Positions 55,407-63,974 of a stretch of DNA of 64,000 bases are shown piece after piece (the first letter of the stretch is position 1; every line of letters starts with the position of its first letter). This DNA is from Thiodiazotropha sp040507035 (GTDB lineage Bacteria; Pseudomonadota; Gammaproteobacteria; Chromatiales; Chromatiaceae). The notes beneath the pieces are model-generated. The model did no database searches, was not told the origin of the DNA, and saw only the letters and a program-made list of their open reading frames with translations. A program made the translations under genes and the position numbers. The stretch is taken from the NCBI GenBank assembly GCA_040507035.1, contig JBEVVR010000015.1, positions 213,901-277,900 of the forward strand, read 5' to 3'.

Positions 55407-55874
55407 ATGAGTCAAGAGCTTTTAGTAGAACATCAAGACCTGGTTGTTGAGATTGCCAACATATATCTGGATAACATGGAGATAGCACTGGGCAAGAAGT
55501 ACAAAAACAACAGCCATCAGATTGACGCCAGCCTGTCAAATGATCAATACACAGCATTAAGCAAAAAGCACAACATCTCAGTGCAGGATTTTGCTGAGCT
55601 TTACAACTTGTTTCAGGGAATGAAACCAAGCAAGCATCTGAAACAGACCATGGATGCATTCACCGCATCAGGGGGCACTGTCGATATCGAACCGCATTAT
55701 GATGACAGCAACCAGAAATTACATGTTGCCATTAACTTCATTATCAAGGACAAAACCTTTGACAAGCTAGAAGGGCTCTCTCCACTGGAAGATATCATGT
55801 TGAGAATGAATGCAATGCTTCAGATCGATACCGTACTTTCCGGCTCTGATCCTGACATACCGCATACTTTTTAG
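55407..55874 (+). CDS. Hypothetical protein (155 aa)
   Basis: No family recognised. The protein is soluble and acidic with an N-terminal helical part ('LLVEHQDLVVEIANIYLDNM') and a beta-rich end ('GTVDIEPHYDDSNQKLHVAI'). It is in lower-GC DNA than its neighbours. It converges with the DUF502 gene; stop codons lie four bases apart. The ribosome binding site is weak (GAGAAACCGCGA before the ATG). Confidence 0.6.
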   Translation: MSQELLVEHQDLVVEIANIYLDNMEIALGKKYKNNSHQIDASLSNDQYTALSKKHNISVQDFAELYNLFQGMKPSKHLKQTMDAFTASGGTVDIEPHYDDSNQKLHVAINFIIKDKTFDKLEGLSPLEDIMLRMNAMLQIDTVLSGSDPDIPHTF

Positions 55875-55878
55875 CCGA

Positions 55879-56538
55879 TCACTTTTTCGTATATGGCACC
55901 GTCTCCGGTGCCACTGCACCGCCGGAGATGATGAAATTCATCGCCTCATCCATACTCCAGTCGGTTGAGACAAGCTTTTCAACCGGCACTATCTCCAGGT
56001 ACCCGGAGGTGGGGTTCGGCGTAGTTGGCACATACACTGCCGCCAGGGCCTGGCCGGTCTTTGCATCGACCATGGTGCGGGTCACGAATCCAACCGTCTT
56101 CATCTCCGGTGATGGGAATTCGATCAACACCACCTGCTGTACATTCTCCGGTTTCTGCTCGAGTGCGGAAATAAGCTTTTTCACTAAACCATAGACGTTT
56201 TGAATCATCGGCAAGCGTTGCACGGTGGATTCAAAAATATTGAGGATCCTGCGGCCGATCACCCGACTTGCCAGCAAGCCCACCAGATAGAGCCCAATCA
56301 GCATCAGCAGAACGGCCAGCGAATTTTGAAACCAGGGCTCCAGCAGCCATTGAGCAACTGATGGATATTCATTCTGAATACTGCGCGAAAGCATCTTCAC
56401 CCAAGGGGCCCCCAGTTTGGAGAGCTGGTTGAATACATATTTAAACACCAGCCATGTAACCCATAGCGGGATAAGCGTGATGATGCCGCTGATCAGATAG
56501 CGCTTGACATGTAGTGTCCTGGATTTTTTCTCAGTCAT
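55879..56538 (-). CDS. DUF502 family membrane protein
   Basis: A 219-residue inner-membrane protein with two N-terminal membrane segments ('YLISGIITLIPLWVTWLVF', 'NSLAVLLMLIGLYLVGLLAS') and a soluble C-terminal domain holding 'VYGLVKKLISALEQK' and 'LIEFPSPEMKTVGFVTR', the pattern of DUF502. The function of the family is unknown; members sit beside very different genes. Confidence 0.85.
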   Translation of the reverse strand: MTEKKSRTLHVKRYLISGIITLIPLWVTWLVFKYVFNQLSKLGAPWVKMLSRSIQNEYPSVAQWLLEPWFQNSLAVLLMLIGLYLVGLLASRVIGRRILNIFESTVQRLPMIQNVYGLVKKLISALEQKPENVQQVVLIEFPSPEMKTVGFVTRTMVDAKTGQALAAVYVPTTPNPTSGYLEIVPVEKLVSTDWSMDEAMNFIISGGAVAPETVPYTKK

Positions 56539-56875
56539 GATGTTATCAATATCGCTTGGTTAGGTATTGGGTAGACGGCAATAGTTGAGACTCTTTTTGA
56601 GTCTAAAAAATGTCCCGTCATTGCATTGGCGTCATTCGATACACCCAATATATTACCTCACCCGCCATAAAGTTCCGAAGGTGAACTGCGTCAGAGTTAG
56701 TAATCGCCGTTGGTTTACTGGGTAAAACCAAGCAGCCCCCCGATTACCGGAGTGTAAATAATTCACACTCGACTTGGTGATTGTTCACTTTGTTCCCGTC
56801 ATGAAACTGCAATAGTGGAATCACAAATCTTGAGCAGGACTGTCATAATCGAACCAGCAATAACCGGGGGCATAA
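56539..56875. other. Non-coding stretch
   Basis: No convincing gene. A short AGACTC-TTTTT-GAGTCT hairpin followed by A6 lies at 56588-56610; it is oriented badly for a terminator of either neighbour on the + strand. Confidence 0.35.
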
Positions 56876-57034
56876 ATGATAATTCAACTCATCTATTGGC
56901 AGAGCTTTTATCAACAGCAGATAGGTGAAAGATCCCTACCACAAGAGCAGAAAAAGAACAGCGCAGAGGAAGAGAGGGCTTTCATACGCTCCCTCAATAA
57001 ACACAGTGGCCGTCACTATATTCGTTTTAGCTAG
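56876..57034 (+). CDS. Possible 52-residue small protein
   Basis: The frame begins with ATG five bases after a GGGGG run and ends TAG at 57032-57034. The product has an N-terminal mix of hydrophobic and aromatic residues ('MIIQLIYWQSFYQQQ') and a charged, Glu/Lys-rich middle, with a basic end ('HSGRHYIRFS'). No family recognised, no neighbour shares the strand. Chance is possible at this length. Confidence 0.35.
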   Translation: MIIQLIYWQSFYQQQIGERSLPQEQKKNSAEEERAFIRSLNKHSGRHYIRFS

Positions 57035-57093
57035 GAGTCGGTAACTCTGTCCAATCGGGCATGCTGAGTCCATTTTTCCCATTGCCAGCTGAC

Positions 57094-57864
57094 TCAGCTT
57101 TCAAAGAAGAAGTAGAGTGACATGCCAATGCCGGTCAGGATAACGAACCCCCTTACATAGGTCTGGGGCAGTTGACGCGAGAAGTGTGCGGCCATATAGC
57201 CTCCAATCAAGGTGCCCAGCATGACCATGATAGCTTGATGCCAGGCAATCACGTCATTAAAGATAAACAAGGCTATGGCTATCATGGAGATAACCGACGA
57301 GAGCAGCAGTTTCAGGCCATTCATCGCATTGATATCGGTATGACCCGCCAAGGCCAGGTAACTGAGTATGATGATACCCAGGCCCGCATTGAAAAAACCG
57401 CCATAGAGGGAGACCACGAGCAACAGGATCAGCAGCAACACGCCCCCAACCAGGGAGGCGTGTCGGTGTATCGAGGCGTAGTCTCTCAACATACGGTTCA
57501 ACCGCCCGCCAAAAGCAAACATCAGGGTTGCGAACAGCAGCAGCCAGGGAATGGCTTCGCGAAACAGCGCTTGCGGCGTATTCAGCAACAGCAGCGCACC
57601 CAGTGAGCCACCTATCAGACATATGATAACCAGTCGCGGCAACATATCTTGATGGGCAGCCATATCCTTACGGAATGCATAGGCCCCACTCAGGTAGCCG
57701 GCGCAGGAGGCAAAGGTATTGGAGGCATTGGCACTGATGGGTGGCACACCGACGAAGAGCAACGCCGGGAATGTGATGAAACTGCCGCCCCCTGCGATCG
57801 AATTGAGCACTCCACCGAGAAACCCGGCACTGAAGAGGAATAGCAGCTGGTAAGCCATAACCAC
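57094..57864 (-). CDS. TSUP family transporter (TauE/SafE)
   Basis: Inner-membrane transporter of 256 residues with seven to eight helices. The family marks are 'GFLGGVLNSIAGGGSFITFP' near the start and a second, related half ('GFFNAGLGIIILSYLALAG'). TSUP proteins move sulfite, sulfonates, thiosulfate or other organic anions. No sulfur gene is adjacent, so the substrate stays open. Confidence 0.88.
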   Translation of the reverse strand: MVMAYQLLFLFSAGFLGGVLNSIAGGGSFITFPALLFVGVPPISANASNTFASCAGYLSGAYAFRKDMAAHQDMLPRLVIICLIGGSLGALLLLNTPQALFREAIPWLLLFATLMFAFGGRLNRMLRDYASIHRHASLVGGVLLLILLLVVSLYGGFFNAGLGIIILSYLALAGHTDINAMNGLKLLLSSVISMIAIALFIFNDVIAWHQAIMVMLGTLIGGYMAAHFSRQLPQTYVRGFVILTGIGMSLYFFFES

Positions 57865-57998
57865 CCGGAAGTTAAAAAGGAGTGATCGACTCTAACTGAA
57901 TCCTGACTCAATGAATAGGAGATCCCGATAAGTGTCAGCCGATCTACACCACGCTCATTCTGCCTTGCTGGACACAAATACAATCCCAGCAGGGCGCA

Positions 57999-58021
57999 CC
58001 CCGAGGGTACTTCCTTCGGGG
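57999..58021. repeat. Hairpin repeat related to the 20.5-kb element
   Basis: CCCCGAGGGTACTTCCTTCG plus GGG forms a hairpin and is preceded by GGGCGCA. The reverse complement of 20530-20552 (CCCCAAGGGCACTACCTTCG plus GGC) matches it at 19 of 23 positions, so both belong to one dispersed repeat family. It also lies at the end of the six-gene operon. Confidence 0.55.
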
Positions 58022-58050
58022 CATATTGGATTAGTGTTAACAGGTCTAGC

Positions 58051-58929
58051 TCAGTAGATCTTTATCGGCGGCAACAGGGACCCACTCTTAAGCTGACTAC
58101 TTATGGATGGATAGGCTACACCGCTTACCTCATCCAGCCAGCTTGACAGCACCCAACTGATGCCATCGATCACCCGTCCCGGCTCTTCCCTATGAACATA
58201 GTGACCGCCATGCTCCGCCACCAGGTGCCTGCTGCGACGGCTCAACTCAGCCAGATCGAGCTGCATCTCCGACCACAAGGTCCGCCACTGTTCTGACTTC
58301 ATACCACGCTGCGGCGCTCTGCTGACCACGGCCAAAGGCTTGTCGCCCATGGTAGCCGGCATCCTCGCGGCTTGCGCGGCCCGGTATTCAGCGAGCGCCT
58401 GTCCGGGAAGCGTTAATTGCAATAGGTGAGGCATGCTACAGCCACTCAGCTGCCGCTGCTCACAGGCCTTGGTGGTCATTGGATGCCGGCCGTCAACCAG
58501 TACCACACCGGCCACCTCTTCGGGATAGCGCTCGACGAAGTTGAGCACATAGAGACCTCCCAGGGAGTGACCCACCAACAGATAGGGAGGATTGTGTCCC
58601 GTCTGCCTCAGTAACCGACGCAGGTCATCCACGATCTGACGGGGGGTGCGCGGCCTCTCGGTTCTACTGCTTGGGAGATAGCCCGGACGACTGTAGGCAA
58701 AGACCCGGCTGATTTTCGACACTTCATCCATGATCCCATCCCAACTCTCCATGCCGTCACCCAGTCCCGATTCAAGAACGATGGTTACCGGTCCCTCGCC
58801 AATGGCGGCATAACTTATCCGCTCTCCATCAATCTGCATCTGCTTGCCATGGCGCAGGTTTGTGCAAGCTGTCAGCAGACAGGTACAGATCAATGCCAAT
58901 GCAAAAGCCTTGATAGTTTTGTTATCCAT
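58051..58929 (-). CDS. Alpha/beta hydrolase lipoprotein
   Basis: Secreted hydrolase of about 292 residues. The lipobox is 'LLTAC' (Cys22), so the protein is a lipoprotein and probably sits on an outer or inner membrane face. The nucleophile is Ser122 in 'GHSLGG', with Asp146 ('VLVDGRHP') and His243 ('HGGHYVHRE') as likely triad partners. Family: alpha/beta hydrolase fold; substrate unknown. The start at 58929 has GGAATAGGTGATGAG upstream; the frame extends to 58950. It is 33 bases after the serine hydrolase gene and is the last gene of the MipA-ABC operon. Confidence 0.85.
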   Translation of the reverse strand: MDNKTIKAFALALICTCLLTACTNLRHGKQMQIDGERISYAAIGEGPVTIVLESGLGDGMESWDGIMDEVSKISRVFAYSRPGYLPSSRTERPRTPRQIVDDLRRLLRQTGHNPPYLLVGHSLGGLYVLNFVERYPEEVAGVVLVDGRHPMTTKACEQRQLSGCSMPHLLQLTLPGQALAEYRAAQAARMPATMGDKPLAVVSRAPQRGMKSEQWRTLWSEMQLDLAELSRRSRHLVAEHGGHYVHREEPGRVIDGISWVLSSWLDEVSGVAYPSISSQLKSGSLLPPIKIY

Positions 58930-58962
58930 CTCATCACCTATTCCTTGCAAATTTTTCTGTCA

Positions 58963-60084
58963 TTACATCCAGAACATCCACCACAAGTTGAAATACCTTT
59001 TTACAATCTTCTTGCTAACCCAGGTGATGCCTTTCACCGCCTGCGCCGTGCCTGAATTGGTCATGATGACAAAGGCCAGGTTTGAATCGGGAAAGATCAT
59101 GCTTGCACAGTAAAAAGTACCGGCACTGCCATCAAACATCGAGTAGCGCTCACCCCAGGAGGCTGCATTTTCCACACCCAGGGAAAACCCCTGTTGCCGA
59201 TAGTGAATCGTGCGGTAGCTATCAGCCTTAAGGTAGTTGTCTTGGCCCCTCAGTCCCTGTAGATGGCGTTGCACATAGCGCGCATAATCCAAAGGCCTCA
59301 TACTTAAATCACCGGCTGGCGCGACAATCCCGGGAAGCCTGTATTCATGATTCGGCGAGAAGGCCTTGAGTGTACCGTCTATCTCCGCGTGTCCCCAGGG
59401 TTGATGCCTGTGGTGATTATTCGGCCAACCGAATACCACGGACAGTTGCAGATCCCTATTGAGGGTTTGTTGGATCGACGCCTCCCAGGTCAAACCTGTC
59501 ACCCTCTCCAGCATTGCGGACGCCATGCTGTAGCTGGCGTTCGAATAGAGATGCTCAAAGCCCCGCTTTGTTCTCTTTGCGGCTGCTCGCTGCCGGATCA
59601 GATACTCAATAAAAGTCCTCCTCGAGGCAGTTATCGAGGCATCCAGACGGGCATACTCCTCACCGGCGGTAAACGACGCGATACCCGCCTGACACAGCAT
59701 CAGATCTTCGAAAGTAATCGCCAGATACTCCTTTCTGGTCGCAGCCTTCAACTCGGGAAAAAGATCGAAAAACCGGGTGTGCCAATTGAGCCTCCCTTGC
59801 TCAATCAATCTCCCGGCGATAACGGCGAGGATCGATTTGGCACAGGAGCCGATATGAAAGTAATCATTGAGACTGGCGTCGTTGTTGGAGCCGATCACCC
59901 GTTCACCCTGGATATCCGCTATCAGCACACGCTCCATGTCCATGACGACCACCGCCATGGCGGGGATGCTGTTTTCGTGTCGGGCCTGTTCTATAAGATC
60001 GGTGACATCCTCTTTCAACAGATGCTGAACCCTGGGCTTTTCATCGACCATGCTTGTAGATTTGTGCTGTCGATATAACATCAT
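58963..60084 (-). CDS. Serine hydrolase of the class C beta-lactamase family
   Basis: A 373-residue enzyme with the SxxK motif 'SCAK' (Ser80, Lys83) and the Tyr-Ser-Asn motif 'YSNASYS' (Tyr180, Asn182), as in class C beta-lactamases, EstB esterases and DD-peptidases. The third motif is not KTG or HTG; 'DGSAGT' near the end is the best fit. No signal peptide or membrane segment is visible, although the first 12 residues are basic; this is odd because the family normally works outside the cytoplasm. The gene lies three bases from the ABC permease stop, so it is co-translated with the exporter. Confidence 0.82.
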   Translation of the reverse strand: MMLYRQHKSTSMVDEKPRVQHLLKEDVTDLIEQARHENSIPAMAVVVMDMERVLIADIQGERVIGSNNDASLNDYFHIGSCAKSILAVIAGRLIEQGRLNWHTRFFDLFPELKAATRKEYLAITFEDLMLCQAGIASFTAGEEYARLDASITASRRTFIEYLIRQRAAAKRTKRGFEHLYSNASYSMASAMLERVTGLTWEASIQQTLNRDLQLSVVFGWPNNHHRHQPWGHAEIDGTLKAFSPNHEYRLPGIVAPAGDLSMRPLDYARYVQRHLQGLRGQDNYLKADSYRTIHYRQQGFSLGVENAASWGERYSMFDGSAGTFYCASMIFPDSNLAFVIMTNSGTAQAVKGITWVSKKIVKRYFNLWWMFWM

Positions 60085-60086
60085 CC

Positions 60087-61331
60087 CTACTCCCTTCTGA
60101 GTGCTTCAACCGGGAGAAAACCCGCGGCCCGCTGCGCCGGATAGTAACCGGAGGCCAGACCCACAAATACCGACACCAGCAGACCAACCAGGATGCCGCT
60201 GCTGGTGGGTATCAGCGGAAACCCGGTGACCAGATCGAGCAGCCCGCCGAGCAGCAGACCGATCAACAGACCGGCAAAGCCGCCGATGACACTGATCAGC
60301 ACCGCCTCCGCAAGAAACTGGAACAGGATCTCCCGTCGGGTGGCGCCGATTGCCATCCTCACCCCGATCTCGCGGATCCGCTCCACCACCGCGGTGCTCA
60401 TGATCCCCGCGACACCGATACCCCCCACCAGCAGCGAGGTCGAAGCCGCCACCACACCCATGGCGGTGATGCCCCCGAGGATGCGATCCACCGTCTTCAG
60501 GTAGGAGGCAAGGGTCACCTGGCTATATTGGTAGGCGCCACGATGGCGTCGCTCCAGCACCTGCTTCAATTGGGCTGTCGCCTTCTCCGCCTCGAGCAGA
60601 GAGACCGCCTCAGCCTGCAGATAACTGATCTGCCGATTGCCGTTCATCTGCTGCACCACCGTATAGGGCAGCAGAATACGGTTGTTGGCATCCTCACCGC
60701 CCTCGGAGCCGATACTGGCAAGCAGATCCCGGCTCTTATATTGCAGCACGCCGATTACCCGGTACTTTCTTCCACCGATGCGCAGAGACCGACCGACCGC
60801 ATGCTCCGCTTGGGGATAGAGATCCTTGGCCACGGTCTCGCCGATCAATGCCACCGCCCTGCGCCCACTGATATCTTTTTTTCTGAATCCCCGCCCCTGC
60901 TTCACCCGATCGTTGTTGATGCGGAGAAAGTCCGCATTCACACCCTTGATGTTCGCGTTGCTATAGCGATTGCCCCACTGGATGATGGCATCCTTATTCA
61001 TTATCAACACCGGACTGAGACGTCGCACCGAGGCACAGCAGTCGCCGTTCAACACCGCCAGATCCTGCTCCACCAGGCCGGAACCCAGGCGCACCCGCCG
61101 GTTCGGGTCCTTGTCGTTGTAGTCGCGAAAGACCCAGACCGAACGCAGGCCGAAGGTCTCCAGCTCTTTCATAACGAAGGCCTTGCCGCCGCTGCTCACC
61201 GCGCTCACCGTCATCACCGCGGCGATGCCGATGGCGATGCCCACCACGCTCAGCAGGGAGCGCAGACGGTTCTCCCGCAGCGCCCGCAGGGCCTCTTTGA
61301 TCAACTCCATGGCGATACGTAACTGTTTCAT
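60087..61331 (-). CDS. MacB-type ABC transporter permease
   Basis: Membrane subunit of 414 residues with one N-terminal membrane segment (about 22-42, 'LLSVVGIAIGIAAVMTVSAV'), a large periplasmic domain (MacB_PCD, about 50-270) and three C-terminal segments (about 285-405, ending near 'LVGLLVSVFVGLASGYYP'). This is the MacB/LolC topology of mechanotransmission ABC systems that move substrates from the periplasm outward. It overlaps the ATPase gene by four bases. E. coli MacB has ATPase and permease in one chain; here they are separate. Confidence 0.9.
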   Translation of the reverse strand: MKQLRIAMELIKEALRALRENRLRSLLSVVGIAIGIAAVMTVSAVSSGGKAFVMKELETFGLRSVWVFRDYNDKDPNRRVRLGSGLVEQDLAVLNGDCCASVRRLSPVLIMNKDAIIQWGNRYSNANIKGVNADFLRINNDRVKQGRGFRKKDISGRRAVALIGETVAKDLYPQAEHAVGRSLRIGGRKYRVIGVLQYKSRDLLASIGSEGGEDANNRILLPYTVVQQMNGNRQISYLQAEAVSLLEAEKATAQLKQVLERRHRGAYQYSQVTLASYLKTVDRILGGITAMGVVAASTSLLVGGIGVAGIMSTAVVERIREIGVRMAIGATRREILFQFLAEAVLISVIGGFAGLLIGLLLGGLLDLVTGFPLIPTSSGILVGLLVSVFVGLASGYYPAQRAAGFLPVEALRRE

Positions 61332-61990
61332 GCCGCTATCTCCCCATCGCGCAGACTCAGGATCCGGTCGGCGGCTTCACCAACCACCGGGTCGTGGGTC
61401 ACCATCAGCAGGGTATGGCCTTCGGCGTGCAGGCTCTTGAACAGCGACATCACCTGGGCACTGTTGCGACTGTCCAGGGCACCGGTGGGCTCATCCGCGA
61501 TCAACAGTGAAGGTCGATTCACCAGGGCCCGGGCGATCGCCACCCGCTGCTGCTGACCGCCGGAGAGCTGGCTGGGCAGATGGGAGGCCCGGTCCGCCAT
61601 CCCCACATGTTCCAATGCAGCCAAGGCCCGCTTCTGTCTGTTCGAACCCGAGACCCCCTGGTAGAGGAGCGGCAGGGCCACATTCTCCAAGGCAGTGCGG
61701 GTGGGAATCAGGTTGAAGGATTGAAAGATGAAACCGATGTAACGGGCCCTGAGTCGGGCCAGCCTATGGGGGATGGCATGGTCCACCGTCTCACCGCTGA
61801 GCAGATAGTGGCCCCGATCCGCCACATCGAGACAGCCGATGATATTGAGCAGGGTACTCTTGCCCGAACCCGAAGGTCCCATGATGGCGACAAACTCGCC
61901 GCGATCGACCCGCAAGGCCACATCGCGAATCACCGTCAGCTCCACCCCGGCCCGCCAGTAGGATTTGTAGAGGCCTTCGATGGCGATCAT
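61328..61990 (-). CDS. ABC transporter ATP-binding protein (MacB/LolD type)
   Basis: Cytoplasmic ATPase of 220 residues that drives the neighbouring permease. It has Walker A 'GPSGSGKST', Q-loop 'FQSFNLIPTRTALENV', signature 'LSGGQQQRVAIARAL', Walker B 'LLIADEPTGALD' and the switch His in 'VTHDPVV'. The sequence is typical of the LolD/MacB/SalX subgroup that works with MacB-type permeases. It overlaps both neighbours by four bases. Confidence 0.93.
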   Translation of the reverse strand: MIAIEGLYKSYWRAGVELTVIRDVALRVDRGEFVAIMGPSGSGKSTLLNIIGCLDVADRGHYLLSGETVDHAIPHRLARLRARYIGFIFQSFNLIPTRTALENVALPLLYQGVSGSNRQKRALAALEHVGMADRASHLPSQLSGGQQQRVAIARALVNRPSLLIADEPTGALDSRNSAQVMSLFKSLHAEGHTLLMVTHDPVVGEAADRILSLRDGEIAA

Positions 61991-63069
61991 GGCGCTAGCT
62001 CCGCGTTTACCCGTAGACCCTGATCGAGACGCTCACCATCCAGACGCACCACCCTCATACCCTCCTCAAGACCCTCCCTGATCTCCACATGGGTATCACC
62101 CTCAAGACCGGTCTCGATGGTTTGATACTGCACCCGACCCGCTTCGATCAACGCCACCTCGACGCCCTCGTCCCCCTCCTGCAGGGCCGCGAAGGGCAAC
62201 CTCAATACTCCGTCCCGGCGCTCCACGGCGATCTCCAGATCCACCTGCTGACCCAGCAGCAGGGGCGGCGGCTCCTCGCCCAGGCCGAGCCGCACGGGAA
62301 AGGTATTGAGATGTTTGTCCTTCTCCCGTTCCACACTGGGGCCGATCCAGCTGATGGAGGAGCGCCACTCCCGATCGGGAAAGGCGTCGCAACGGATCAC
62401 CACCGTTTGTCCCTTCTGCACCCGTCCGCTGTCCACCGCATCCACATGGGCCTCGATCTCCCAGCGCTCCAGGGCCACCAGGTTGAAGAGCTTGGTGCCC
62501 GCCTCGACCCACTGACCCACCTCCGTCGACTTTGCGATCACCACCGCGTCGAAGGGGGCGCGCACCTGCTGCCACTCCTGGGCCACCTCGGCCAGTTTCA
62601 GATCGGCCTTGGCCACCTCCCAGGCCGCGCTGGCTGCCTCCCAGTTGAGCTTCGCCTCCTCCAGCTTCTCGTTGGAGACGGCGCCCTTTGTCCCAAGCTT
62701 TTGCAAGCGCCGGTAGCGCATCAGCTGATCCCGTCGATACACATCCTGCTGCTGCAGATAGGCCTTGGCCCTTTGCCGGCTTGCCGCGGCCGCCCGGTTG
62801 TCCATGCTGGCGAGTCTATCTCCCTCCTTCACCTGTGCACCAAGGGTGATGTCGACACGGTTGACCTGGCCATCCACCAGGGCGGTGATCTCAACCTGAC
62901 GGTCGTTGATCACCTCCCCGGTCACCCGGATCACCAGTTCCAGGTCGCCCCGCTCCACGGCCAGGGTCTCCACCTCCCGGGGTTGCTCCCCCAGGCCCAT
63001 GTAGGCAGCCGAGAGGAGTAGAACACCAACCAGCAGGGCGACGATGCTGCGACTCAGTTTCACGGTCAT
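61987..63069 (-). CDS. Membrane fusion protein (HlyD/MacA-type periplasmic adaptor)
   Basis: Periplasmic adaptor of 360 residues that links the ABC permease to an outer membrane exit. An N-terminal membrane anchor or signal ('IVALLVGVLLLSAAYMGLG') precedes a lipoyl half ('EVINDRQVEITALVDGQVNR'), a long coiled-coil hairpin (about 95-165), the second lipoyl half and a beta barrel ('LLGQQVDLEIAVERRDG'). Four bases of overlap join it to the ATPase gene. It starts five bases after the MipA-like gene. Confidence 0.9.
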   Translation of the reverse strand: MTVKLSRSIVALLVGVLLLSAAYMGLGEQPREVETLAVERGDLELVIRVTGEVINDRQVEITALVDGQVNRVDITLGAQVKEGDRLASMDNRAAAASRQRAKAYLQQQDVYRRDQLMRYRRLQKLGTKGAVSNEKLEEAKLNWEAASAAWEVAKADLKLAEVAQEWQQVRAPFDAVVIAKSTEVGQWVEAGTKLFNLVALERWEIEAHVDAVDSGRVQKGQTVVIRCDAFPDREWRSSISWIGPSVEREKDKHLNTFPVRLGLGEEPPPLLLGQQVDLEIAVERRDGVLRLPFAALQEGDEGVEVALIEAGRVQYQTIETGLEGDTHVEIREGLEEGMRVVRLDGERLDQGLRVNAELAP

Positions 63070-63074
63070 CGGTC

Positions 63075-63881
63075 TCAGAACTTGTAGCTCAGCCCGAGGT
63101 AACCACCGGCCAGATTGCGCTCATCCACAATCGGGCTGTCGCTGATCTCGTCCCCGAGACGGCCCACGCCGACCCCGCCGACCAGATCGATCTGCTGATC
63201 GAAGGCATAGGCGAACTCGACCCCCGCGAAGGGTGTAACCGACGCATCCGCTTCGTAGACCGCACGCTGGGCTGTCGCCTCGTCCGCATCCACACCGAAG
63301 TAGTAGTCGGTGGTATCACTGCTCTGCCAACTGACCCCCACTTCCGGGCGCAAGCGCCATTGGCCATAGCTGAGGGGATAGGCGTAGCTGAGGATCACCT
63401 CCTGGCCATCGGATGTGTCGCTGACATCGGCCAGGAGCTGGGCATTCAGCTCACCGTAAGCGGTCTGCCAACGGGCGGTGACACCGAGATCGAAACCGGG
63501 ATCCCGGTCTTCTATTCCTTCCAACTCGTCGTTGTCTTCCGGATAGAGCCCCATGGCACGAACCCGGCCCACCAGGTCGATGTTGTAGTCATCTTCCTTG
63601 ATAACGCTGTAACCCAGACCGGCGAAGTTGGTCGAGCCGCTGAAAAAGGAGATCCCCGGGTTGCCCAAATTGGCGTAGAAGCGCTCACCCTTGTAGGCAA
63701 TCATGGGTATCAGTACAGCGTCGTTGTCCTCACCCAGAAATGGGTTCGTACCACCGGCGACGTTGGCGCCGACCCGCCACTCCCCCGCAGAAACCTGTTG
63801 CGAGGCCAATGCCAGAACCACTGCGGCTGCCAGGGCTGATAGGGTATGTTTGTTAGTTCGACTGTTGCGTCCTGTAGTCAT
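63075..63881 (-). CDS. MipA/OmpV family outer membrane protein (copy 2)
   Basis: Outer-membrane beta-barrel of 268 residues with a signal peptide ('ALAAAVVLALASQQVSAG') and a C-terminal 'LGLSYKF' barrel signal. It shares 'YYFGVxxxEATxxRAxYxAD' and the 'EDRDPGF/EDRDGAW' strand region with copy 1 (47814-48566). It is the first gene of the operon and GGAG lies eight bases before its ATG. Its place, directly before the fusion protein, is where a TolC-like exit channel would be expected, but the protein is not TolC-like. Confidence 0.88.
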   Translation of the reverse strand: MTTGRNSRTNKHTLSALAAAVVLALASQQVSAGEWRVGANVAGGTNPFLGEDNDAVLIPMIAYKGERFYANLGNPGISFFSGSTNFAGLGYSVIKEDDYNIDLVGRVRAMGLYPEDNDELEGIEDRDPGFDLGVTARWQTAYGELNAQLLADVSDTSDGQEVILSYAYPLSYGQWRLRPEVGVSWQSSDTTDYYFGVDADEATAQRAVYEADASVTPFAGVEFAYAFDQQIDLVGGVGVGRLGDEISDSPIVDERNLAGGYLGLSYKF

Positions 63882-63974
63882 CTTCTCTGCTCCACTGTTG
63901 TTTCAAACGATGACTACAGCTTAAGGAGAGACGACGGCGGCGTCTGTGGTGGGGTTGTTTGGTTTTGTATCGGG

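Noticed and set aside
62089..63021. A 310-codon open frame on the + strand opposite the fusion protein gene
   Set aside because: Shadow of the adaptor gene; no motif, and the - strand gene fits into a tight operon.
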